Of a stretch of 5,841 nucleotides of DNA, positions 1 through 5,211 are shown in pieces (within the stretch, counting starts at the first letter, position 1; each line of letters starts with the position of its first letter). The translations under genes and the position numbers were made by a program. The stretch is from the NCBI GenBank assembly GCA_018058125.1, contig JAGPCH010000119.1:1-5841 (forward strand), read 5' to 3'. Origin of the DNA: Ignavibacteria bacterium. GTDB taxonomy: Bacteria; Bacteroidota; Ignavibacteria; Tepidaquicellales; Tepidaquicellaceae. The notes under the pieces are model-generated. The model had not been told where the DNA came from. It did no database searches and worked only from the letters and a program-made list of their open reading frames with translations.

Positions 1-5
1 AGACT

Positions 6-18
6 CAGAGACACAGAG
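6..18. repeat. Left arm of inverted CACAGAG-type repeat
   Basis: The 13 bases CAGAGACACAGAG recur exactly as the reverse complement at 195-207. The shorter stretch 13-20 (ACAGAGAA) also matches, inverted, a second offset copy at 185-192. Purine-rich CACAGAGACACAGAG-type stretches are, from general knowledge, common intergenic repeats in several bacterial phyla and often sit near small laterally moving ORFs. Here the two arms enclose about 175 bp containing the short GxxExxY-like frame. The window edge may cut off further copies to the left. Confidence 0.7.
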
Positions 19-77
19 AATTTTATGAATGAATTTATAACTTTGTTAAGTTTTTATTAACGATTAAAAATGTAATT

Positions 78-170
78 ATGGATAATGAGAAATTGAATGA
101 GTTAATAGGACTTTTAATAAATTTCAAAGTTCCCAAGTTAATTGAGGGTTTCAAAAGAATTATAAATTAA
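78..170 (+). pseudogene. Remnant of a GxxExxY-family protein (C-terminal tail only)
   Basis: A 30-codon frame from ATG at 78 to TAA at 168-170. Its second half reads IGLLINFKVPKLIEGFKRII. This resembles the conserved end of GxxExxY proteins (PDDEXK_3-type, a predicted nuclease-fold family), which typically finish with a 'GLLINFNV..LKDGIKR' stretch. The full family is roughly 120-130 residues. Everything upstream, including the GxxExxY motif and the predicted catalytic acidic/Lys residues, is missing, and an in-frame TGA stands at 30-32. No Shine-Dalgarno is visible. The frame lies between inverted CACAGAG repeats, which fits a decayed cassette. What is seen is the short peptide; the family assignment is recall of its tail motif over about 20 residues, so a chance resemblance or a real micro-ORF cannot be excluded. 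Confidence 0.55.
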
Positions 171-184
171 AAGCATTAAATTTT

Positions 185-210
185 TTCTCTGTGGCTCTGT
201 GTCTCTGTGG
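185..210. repeat. Right arm of inverted CACAGAG-type repeat
   Basis: This stretch has a CTCTGTGG unit, then CTCTGTGT, then CTCTGTGG, an 8-bp period on the plus strand. Bases 195-207 are the exact reverse complement of 6-18, and 185-192 is the reverse complement of 13-20. It begins 15 bp after the stop of the GxxExxY-like remnant. With the left arm it could fold into a long-range stem or mark the ends of a small mobile unit. A role as a terminator is not supported because there is no compact hairpin. Confidence 0.7.
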
Positions 211-267
211 TAAACTTTGGTTCAAATAGCTTAATTATGAATCCTTTTTGGATCTGGCTATGTCAGT

Positions 268-298
268 TTAGGAATTAGGAATTAGGAATTAGGAATTA
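268..298. repeat. 7-bp tandem repeat (TTAGGAA, about 4.4 copies)
   Basis: The heptamer GGAATTA is repeated four times without error at 271-298, with a partial unit before it (268-270). It lies 53 bp upstream of the iodotyrosine-deiodinase-like gene. Copy number in such short perfect repeats can change by slippage, and a 7-bp unit shifts spacing by an amount not divisible by 3 or by a helical turn. Any regulatory effect is only a possibility. Apart from this repeat, bases 214-350 hold two imperfect copies of a GAATCTGGAA-like decamer (308-317 and 329-338) and a TATAAT at 339-344 only 6 bp before the ATG. No other element is visible there. Confidence 0.85.
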
Positions 299-350
299 AG
301 AGTCGTGAATCTGGAAATAAGAATGATGAGTCTAGAATTATAATTATATT

Positions 351-1010
351 ATGGAATATAAATTTATAAAATATCAGCATGAGAAACTCAGTGAAAATGA
401 TAGTTTAGATAGAGGAAATGAGTTATATGAAGTATTGAAAAAAAGAAGAAGCGTTAGAAGTTTTTCTTCTGAGAAATTTGATATTGGATTGATCGAACTT
501 GCAATAAAGACTGCAGGTACTGCCCCATCAGGAGCTAATAAACAGCCATGGAGATTTGTAATTGTAGAATCGCTTGAAGTTAAAAAAGAGATAAGAATAG
601 CTGCTGAGAAGGAGGAAAAGGAAAGTTATGAAAGAAGAATGCCTCAAAGCTGGCTGGATGATCTTGCTCCATTGGGAACGGACTGGCATAAGGAATTCCT
701 AGAGATTGCTCCTTACCTTATAGTCGTATTTAAAATAGATTTTGTTAAGACAGAAACTGAATTAAAGAAACATTATTATGTAAATGAATCGGTTGGATTA
801 GCGACAGGAATGTTGCTTGCGGCTCTGCAGAATATGGGACTTTCAACACTGACACATACTCCGTCTCCGATGAATTTTCTTCAGAAAATTTTAGAAAGAC
901 CATCCTATGAAAAGCCTTATTTACTGATTCCCGTAGGATACCCGTCTGAAGATGCAGAAGTTCCTGATATTAAAAAGAAAGATCTCTCAGAGATAATGAT
1001 TAAAATTTAG
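351..1010 (+). CDS. Nitroreductase-family flavoprotein, iodotyrosine-deiodinase-like
   Basis: A 219-residue cytoplasmic FMN protein of the nitroreductase fold. It lacks a signal peptide or membrane segment, unlike the animal deiodinase. The RRSVR segment (32-36) and the TAPSGANKQPW segment (57-67) are FMN-contacting motifs of the IYD subgroup. Residues E89, Y93 and K114 align by spacing with the Glu-Tyr-Lys triad (human E157, Y161, K182) that clamps the amino-acid part of halotyrosine. The C-terminal LIPVGYPSEDAEVPDIKKK also follows the deiodinase pattern. Known members, including bacterial ones, reductively dehalogenate iodo-, bromo- or chlorotyrosine. Activity here is inferred, and a more general nitroreductase role remains possible. 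The ATG at 351 is chosen because the N-terminus matches related proteins in length. No Shine-Dalgarno is visible. It appears monocistronic and converges with the MOSC gene, with a 4-bp overlap of the stops. Confidence 0.88.
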   Translation: MEYKFIKYQHEKLSENDSLDRGNELYEVLKKRRSVRSFSSEKFDIGLIELAIKTAGTAPSGANKQPWRFVIVESLEVKKEIRIAAEKEEKESYERRMPQSWLDDLAPLGTDWHKEFLEIAPYLIVVFKIDFVKTETELKKHYYVNESVGLATGMLLAALQNMGLSTLTHTPSPMNFLQKILERPSYEKPYLLIPVGYPSEDAEVPDIKKKDLSEIMIKI

Positions 1011-1816
1011 ATATTAAGTTCTTCCAGAGTTTGGATTCCGGTAATCTCAAGTTTGTCTCCAACTTTAATTGTTTTACCGTTTTCCGTATCGGGAATAAAA
1101 GTATCCACTGACAGAAAATAGAAATGTTCATATTCAGGAAGCAAAGAGTAATCAGGAAGTGAATTTTTTCTGAACTGCACAAACTCTTTTGTAAAATATG
1201 GATATGTAATTCCCGTATCAGGATCTCTTGTAGGTACAATACACCTTGCGCGGGGAGCGACACCAAATAATTTGACATCGCCTATCTGATATTCAACGGC
1301 ATTTCCAGGTCTATCAAATAAATTATCTTCCCATAATAATTCTACTCCGGATATTTCAATGTTAGCTCTGAATCTTCTTCTTAATTGTTCAACAGGGATT
1401 TCAGGAAAAAATTCTGAAAGAGATTTTAAAGAGGATGTGCTTAGAATGGTAAGTCCGCTATAAACAGGTATATCTAGAAAATTTCCATTCTGAGTTTGTT
1501 TGATAAAAACTTTATATCCGAAATAATCCGACAAATAATTGTTTAAGTGATTCTGTTCTTCCAGAAGACTAAAGCTATGAACAACATCTGATCCTTCTAT
1601 TCTCAATTCAATCTGATAATTTTCAAGATCGAATACTGCTCTTAGTTTATTAATATCAGGAGTTTTCTTGCCATTGACATACTTTCCGTTTTCATCAAAA
1701 ATTGCAAACTCTCTGTCATGCAGCAGAGATCTTTCCGATATAGTTAATTTATTAACAATGACCGGATCTAATGATTTAACAGGATAGATCCGTAATTCTG
1801 ATACAACAGGATTCAA
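1007..1816 (-). CDS. MOSC-domain molybdenum-cofactor protein (YcbX/mARC-like)
   Basis: A 269-residue protein with an N-terminal MOSC beta-barrel domain (about 1-120, opening SELRIYPVKSLDP) and a catalytic MOSC domain (about 130-265). The APRARCIVPTRDPDTG motif contains C192, the expected molybdenum-ligating cysteine. R146-R150 in RRRFRANI and the near-terminal KTIKVGDKLEI are further family marks. Relatives (YcbX, mARC) reduce N-hydroxylated compounds such as hydroxylaminopurines. E. coli YcbX carries an extra C-terminal [2Fe-2S] ferredoxin domain (about 370 residues in all); it is absent here, so an external electron donor is needed. The start is TTG at 1814-1816. No ATG or GTG lies in frame between the upstream stop at 1841-1843 and this point, and the protein begins where homologues do. 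It follows the TlpA-like gene by 11 bp, so co-transcription is likely. No Shine-Dalgarno is visible. Confidence 0.88.
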   Translation of the reverse strand: MNPVVSELRIYPVKSLDPVIVNKLTISERSLLHDREFAIFDENGKYVNGKKTPDINKLRAVFDLENYQIELRIEGSDVVHSFSLLEEQNHLNNYLSDYFGYKVFIKQTQNGNFLDIPVYSGLTILSTSSLKSLSEFFPEIPVEQLRRRFRANIEISGVELLWEDNLFDRPGNAVEYQIGDVKLFGVAPRARCIVPTRDPDTGITYPYFTKEFVQFRKNSLPDYSLLPEYEHFYFLSVDTFIPDTENGKTIKVGDKLEITGIQTLEELNI

Positions 1817-1827
1817 AATGAAAGGGT

Positions 1828-2307
1828 TTAATTCAGATATTTATCGACAGATTCTTTGAATTCAGAATATTTTGTTTTGCCAATTAAGGACTTTTTCAAA
1901 TTACCTTCCTTGTCGAAGATGAATGTACCGGGAATACTTCCTTCCCATTCTTTATCCATATAATTGATCAGAGCTTCATCGCTGCTGAATTTATTATAAT
2001 AGGTAGTAAAATCAACATTCATCTTTTTGAGGAATTCCTTAGTCTGTTTCGGAAAATTTTTACCGAAGTCCAGAGAAACAAATATTATGCTGAAATCCTT
2101 ATCTTTATAGTCATTATTTAATTTCAGCAGATCAGGAAACTCTTCCACACAGGGTTTACACCAGGTAGCCCAGTAATTAAAAAGAATTACTTTGCCTTTG
2201 TTAGCTTCTTTAATACTGTCCAGTGTGTTCTTATCTGCAGGAAGTAAGTCCTGAGAGTAAGAATTAGCAAAGCAAAGGAAAGTGATTAATATTAAAATTG
2301 ATTTCAT
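1828..2307 (-). CDS. Exported TlpA/ResA-like thiol-disulfide oxidoreductase
   Basis: A 159-residue protein. Residues 1-18 form a short signal peptide (Lys2, hydrophobic core, SYS before Q19). C12 lies in the hydrophobic core and does not form a proper lipobox, so a soluble periplasmic protein is expected. The thioredoxin-fold active site is WCKPC (C50, C53) within FNYWATWCKPCVEEFP, followed by the cis-proline in IPGTF (P126). Proteins of this group donate or accept electrons to exported cysteines, for example in cytochrome c maturation. No cytochrome genes are seen here, so the partner is unknown. It lies 74 bp downstream of the peroxiredoxin-like gene, beyond a terminator, and is followed closely by the MOSC gene. 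On the minus strand a TATAAT at 2325-2320 could be a -10 element, with no recognisable -35. There is no Shine-Dalgarno before ATG 2305-2307. Confidence 0.9.
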   Translation of the reverse strand: MKSILILITFLCFANSYSQDLLPADKNTLDSIKEANKGKVILFNYWATWCKPCVEEFPDLLKLNNDYKDKDFSIIFVSLDFGKNFPKQTKEFLKKMNVDFTTYYNKFSSDEALINYMDKEWEGSIPGTFIFDKEGNLKKSLIGKTKYSEFKESVDKYLN

Positions 2308-2329
2308 GGAGTATCATTAATTATATAAT

Positions 2330-2359
2330 AAAAAGGCTGAAGAGTGATCTTCAGCCTTT
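2330..2359 (-). terminator. Rho-independent terminator after the peroxiredoxin-like gene
   Basis: Bases 2332-2343 (AAAGGCTGAAGA) and 2348-2359 (TCTTCAGCCTTT) form a perfect 12-bp stem with a 4-base loop (2344-2347). Reading on the minus strand, the stem is preceded by an A-rich tract and ends in five T followed by ATTATATAA. It lies 22 bp after the stop of the 2966-2382 gene and 22 bp before the TlpA-like start. It should therefore end most transcripts of the first gene and separate it from the TlpA-MOSC pair. Confidence 0.88.
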
Positions 2360-2381
2360 AAAAACATTTTTTTAGAGTGGT

Positions 2382-2966
2382 TTATTTTTTTATTGAGCAG
2401 CCGAAAGCTTTGGTTTCATTAACTGCAATTACATTTCCGGCAAGGAAATCGTTTAAAGCATTCTGAAGATCGTTTGAAGTAACATCTTCAGCTACTTTAT
2501 TATCGTCGATTCTTCCGTGATAAACTACAGTCATTGAGCTGTTATCAATAAAGAAAACTTCAGGAGTTCTTGTTGCTCCAAACTGATCAGCTACAACACT
2601 TTTATCATCTTTTAAAACCGGGAAGTTGTATCCTTTTTCTTTTGCATGATTCATTACTTCGTCGGTAGATTCCGTGTTGTTGGAATTGATTGCCCAGATG
2701 GTGATACCTTTCTCACCGAATTCCTTTTGAAGATTATTCAGTCTGTCAGTATAAGGCTGAACGAAAGGACATTCAGTGGAAAAAAAGATAACAACTGTAC
2801 CTTTAGCGCCATTTTCAGCTATTGAATACTGATTGCCGTCATAGTTGGCAATAACAAAGTCAGAGACCTGATCTCCTACATTATAACCTTCTGATTTGTC
2901 ATTTGATAAAGCTGTAAAGGTAAGTGTAAATAATAAAGCAATTGTGAAAAGTGACTTTGATAACAT
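2382..2966 (-). CDS. Exported peroxiredoxin-like redoxin (PRX-like 1 type)
   Basis: A 194-residue protein with a signal peptide at about 1-21 (Lys4, a hydrophobic run, TALS before N22) and a single AhpC/TSA-like redoxin domain (about 28-180). The FFSTECPFVQPYTDRLN segment places C66 where peroxiredoxins have the peroxidatic cysteine, but with TECP in place of the usual PxxxTxxC. AINSNN (92-97) and the cis-proline at TP (134-135) support the family. The chain ends GCSIKK, with C190 in a C-terminal GCSIK motif typical of this subgroup, possibly acting as the resolving cysteine. Peroxidase activity is inferred and not established for this subgroup, so a thiol-disulfide role in the periplasm is equally possible. 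ATG 2964-2966 is supported by a good Shine-Dalgarno sequence. The gene is divergent from the symporter gene and followed by a strong terminator, so it is probably monocistronic. Confidence 0.87.
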   Translation of the reverse strand: MLSKSLFTIALLFTLTFTALSNDKSEGYNVGDQVSDFVIANYDGNQYSIAENGAKGTVVIFFSTECPFVQPYTDRLNNLQKEFGEKGITIWAINSNNTESTDEVMNHAKEKGYNFPVLKDDKSVVADQFGATRTPEVFFIDNSSMTVVYHGRIDDNKVAEDVTSNDLQNALNDFLAGNVIAVNETKAFGCSIKK

Positions 2967-3150
2967 TTTTTTATCTCCTTGTTTTTAGTTTTAATGGTAA
3001 ATGGAAAAAAGATTATAAAAATTCCAATTTTGAATAAAAACACAAAATTTATTCTTGTTTTGCAAATTTTACATTTCAATTTATACAAACATAAATTAAA
3101 TTGCAGTTAAAATTTTTAAGACCTGAATATTAAACATTTAATCTAATTTA
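2967..3150. promoter_or_regulatory. Divergent intergenic region with the promoters of two genes
   Basis: This 184-bp, strongly A+T-rich gap lies between two divergent genes, so both promoters should be in it. On the minus strand TATGTTTG (3093-3086) matches the Bacteroidota -7 consensus TAnnTTTG, but no good TTTG -33 element is found at the right distance. On the plus strand TACATTTC (3070-3077) is a one-mismatch version of the same element. Neither is convincing in such a composition. No clear operator palindrome or riboswitch-like structure is visible. Confidence 0.35.
2975..2980 (-). promoter_or_regulatory. Strong Shine-Dalgarno of the peroxiredoxin-like gene
   Basis: On the minus strand AAGGAG stands 8 bases before ATG 2966-2964. 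It fixes the start of the exported redoxin. It is the only clear Shine-Dalgarno in the window; the other five genes have A+T-rich leaders without one. Confidence 0.8.
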
Positions 3151-4917
3151 ATGCAATTAATCGACTGGGTCATTGTACTACTCTACTTTCTAATTTCACT
3201 TTCCATAGGGCTTTACTATTCAAAACGTGCAGGCGGATCAACCGAAAACTTTTTTCTTTCCGGAAGAAAGCTAAGCTGGTGGCTTGCGGGTATTTCTATG
3301 GTAGCAACTACTTTTGCAGCTGATACACCGCTTGCTGTTACAGAACTTGTCGGACAAAGCGGAATTGCAGGAAACTGGCTATGGTGGAATATGCTCATAG
3401 GCGGAATGCTTACAGTATTTTTCTTTTCAAGATTATGGAGAAGAGCTGAGATCTTAACAGATGTTGAATTCATTGAATTCAGATATTCAGGAAAATCAGC
3501 TGCTGTATTAAGAGGATTCAAAGCTGTCTATATGGGAATTTTCATGAATACAATTATCATGGGCTGGGTTAATCTGGCTATGATAAAGATATTACTTGGA
3601 ATGTTTCCCGAATATGTAAATACGGATAATGTAATATACTGGGTTGGCGGCTGTATGCTTCTTACTGCTATATATTCAGCGCTTTCAGGACTTTGGGGAG
3701 TTGCTGTAACTGATGCATTTCAGTTTATACTTGCGATGGCAGGATGTATTATACTTGCGGTGCTGGTTGTTAATTCTCCTGAAATTGGAGGAATATCCGG
3801 TATGCAGGAAAAACTTCCTGAATGGGCAATGAGATTCACTCCTGATATTACGACAGATATTACACCGACTTCAGCAGGGGGAATATTAGCAATGACAGTT
3901 TCAACATTCCTGGCATTTATCGCAATTCAATGGTGGGCGTCATGGTATCCCGGAGCTGATCCGGGCGGCGGCGGTTATATTGCTCAGAGAATGATGAGTG
4001 CAAAAGATGAAAAAAACTCACTTTATGCAACTTTGTTTTTTCAGATTGCGCATTATTGTATCAGACCATGGCCATGGATAATAGTAGGATTATGTTCACT
4101 TATTTTATATCCGGATCTCTCTCATGCTGACAAAGGATTGGGGTTTGTAAAGGCAATGAACGACTTCCTTCCTCCGGGATTAAAAGGACTTTTGCTTGCA
4201 GCATTTCTTGCGGCTTATATGTCTACCATTGCGACACATCTTAACTGGGGTACATCTTATTTTATCAATGACTTTTACAGAAGATTTCTTGCCAAAGAAA
4301 AATCAGAAAAGCATTATGTCTCTGTTTCAAAATTAATGACAATCGTTTTCATGTTCTTATCAGTGATAGTTACTACGCAAATGACTACTATATCAGGAGT
4401 GTGGAGTTTTGTCATAGAATGCGGAGCAGGACTTGGATTGGTGCTTATTCTAAGATGGTTCTGGTGGAGAGTAAATGCAATAAGTGAGATCGTAGCAACA
4501 ATAACACCATTTATTGTTTACGGCGTTTTATATTTCGGGAAATACGATATTAAATTTCCGGAAACTTTGTATATAATTGTTCCGATCACAACAATCGCTT
4601 GGATAATAACCGCATACATTACAAAACCAACAACTGACGCTAAGTTAGAATCATTTTATACAAAAGTTCACCCGGGAGGAATCGGCTGGAAGAAGATCTC
4701 CGATAAAATGCCTCACGTCAAATCAGACAGCGGATATTTTCTATTATTCATTAACTGGTTTGCAGGAATCGTACTTGTTTATTCGTTCTTATTCGGAGTA
4801 GGTAAAATAATCTTCGGGGAAACTCTGGTCGGATTTGTATTTTTATTTGTAGGAATCAGCGCGGCATTTATTATAAAGAGAAATTTTGATAAAGTCGGAT
4901 GGGATACGATAAGCTAA
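3151..4917 (+). CDS. Sodium:solute symporter (SSS/SLC5 family)
   Basis: A 588-residue inner-membrane transporter with about 13 hydrophobic segments: near 4-22, 42-62, 76-95, 122-150, 163-185, 190-208, 240-262, 295-322, 343-372, several between 391 and 490, and two after 525. It belongs to the SSS family, which uses the Na+ gradient to import sugars, amino acids, carboxylates or other small solutes. Visible marks are NFFLSGRKLSWW after the first helix, TTFAADTPLAV in the second, a GADPGGGGYIAQRMMSAKDE loop (268-287) and LAAYMSTIATHLNWG. In the last, S358 and T359 match the helix-8 Ser/Thr pair that ligates Na+ in PutP and vSGLT. The substrate cannot be read from sequence, and no catabolic genes adjoin it. 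At 588 residues it is longer than PutP (about 500), as in the subgroup with extra C-terminal helices. The ATG at 3151 opens directly into the first helix; no Shine-Dalgarno is visible. Confidence 0.92.
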   Translation: MQLIDWVIVLLYFLISLSIGLYYSKRAGGSTENFFLSGRKLSWWLAGISMVATTFAADTPLAVTELVGQSGIAGNWLWWNMLIGGMLTVFFFSRLWRRAEILTDVEFIEFRYSGKSAAVLRGFKAVYMGIFMNTIIMGWVNLAMIKILLGMFPEYVNTDNVIYWVGGCMLLTAIYSALSGLWGVAVTDAFQFILAMAGCIILAVLVVNSPEIGGISGMQEKLPEWAMRFTPDITTDITPTSAGGILAMTVSTFLAFIAIQWWASWYPGADPGGGGYIAQRMMSAKDEKNSLYATLFFQIAHYCIRPWPWIIVGLCSLILYPDLSHADKGLGFVKAMNDFLPPGLKGLLLAAFLAAYMSTIATHLNWGTSYFINDFYRRFLAKEKSEKHYVSVSKLMTIVFMFLSVIVTTQMTTISGVWSFVIECGAGLGLVLILRWFWWRVNAISEIVATITPFIVYGVLYFGKYDIKFPETLYIIVPITTIAWIITAYITKPTTDAKLESFYTKVHPGGIGWKKISDKMPHVKSDSGYFLLFINWFAGIVLVYSFLFGVGKIIFGETLVGFVFLFVGISAAFIIKRNFDKVGWDTIS

Positions 4918-4957
4918 ATTTGATTTCACATCCGTCCAAAATGAAGAAAAGCTTTGC

Positions 4958-4987
4958 CACGAATTAACACGAATGATCACGAAAAAA
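4958..4987. repeat. Period-10 CACGAA repeat (three units)
   Basis: CACGAA occurs at 4958-4963, 4968-4973 and 4978-4983, each followed by four A/T-rich bases (TTAA, TGAT, then a run of A). Intergenic stretches of the form CACGAATT-nACACGAATT are, from general knowledge, widespread dispersed repeats in many bacterial genomes. The 10-bp period is close to one DNA helical turn. It sits 41 bp after the symporter stop. Confidence 0.75.
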
Positions 4988-5027
4988 AAAATTATCACTA
5001 ATTTTTAAGCAGAATTGATATAAATTT

Positions 5028-5163
5028 GTTTTGGACAGCATAAGTTTAAGATTAAGGTGGATTGAAGGGTTGATTTAAAAAGACTCGATATTGTTCCAAA
5101 AATGTTATCAAAACAGATAAAATTTTAATACTGTTTAATTTATGAAAAACGTTTTGGACAGCA
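5028..5163. repeat. Pair of 13-bp direct repeats GTTTTGGACAGCA
   Basis: Exact copies lie at 5028-5040 and 5151-5163, 123 bp from start to start. Flanking bases differ, so the identity is confined to this core. A further inverted core match (GTCCAAAA) is at 4934-4941. The second copy lies 48 bp before the start of the aldo/keto reductase gene. They could be binding sites, or the ends of a short inserted or duplicated unit. The function is unknown. Confidence 0.75.
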
Positions 5164-5211
5164 ATGATAATTTATAAAAAAAGATTTTTTTAATTTAAAC
5201 AAATAATCAAT

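Larger units (their letters stand above)
4918..5211. other. Repeat-containing intergenic region before the aldo/keto reductase
   Basis: These 294 bp separate two plus-strand genes. I see no coding potential: frames are short, broken and without recognisable motifs. The region holds a three-unit CACGAA repeat, two exact copies of GTTTTGGACAGCA and, near its start, GTCCAAAA (4934-4941), which is an inverted match to the core of those copies. No convincing terminator follows the symporter gene. The 5' flank of the reductase gene is almost pure A+T and lacks a Shine-Dalgarno. Confidence 0.6.

Noticed and set aside
339..344. TATAAT just before the ATG at 351 as a -10 box for a leaderless transcript
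   Set aside because: No -35 element at a suitable distance, and the surrounding sequence is almost entirely A and T, so the match has little weight.
1000..1278. Minus-strand open frame of 92 codons
   Set aside because: It overlaps the MOSC gene on the same strand in another frame, with no recognisable motif; the MOSC frame contains clear family motifs here.
2876..3088. Minus-strand open frame of 70 codons over the redoxin start
   Set aside because: It runs through A+T-rich promoter DNA and overlaps the signal-peptide part of the redoxin gene in another frame. Its Lys/Ile/Phe-rich composition reflects base composition.
3216..3521. Minus-strand open frame of 101 codons inside the symporter gene
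   Set aside because: It is antisense to a well-supported membrane protein, with no family resemblance.
4934..5036. GTCCAAAA / TTTTGGAC as terminal inverted repeats of a small transposable element
   Set aside because: The inverted match is only 8 bp, with no target duplication or internal gene; kept only as a side note to the 13-bp direct repeats.
5111..5136. AAACAG ... CTGTTT inverted repeat as operator or terminator
   Set aside because: Only six pairs with a 14-base A/T loop that does not pair, and no T tract; expected by chance in such DNA.
5174..5191. A-run/T-run around 5180 as a terminator hairpin
   Set aside because: Only A-T pairs with no G-C core; too unstable to count as a terminator.
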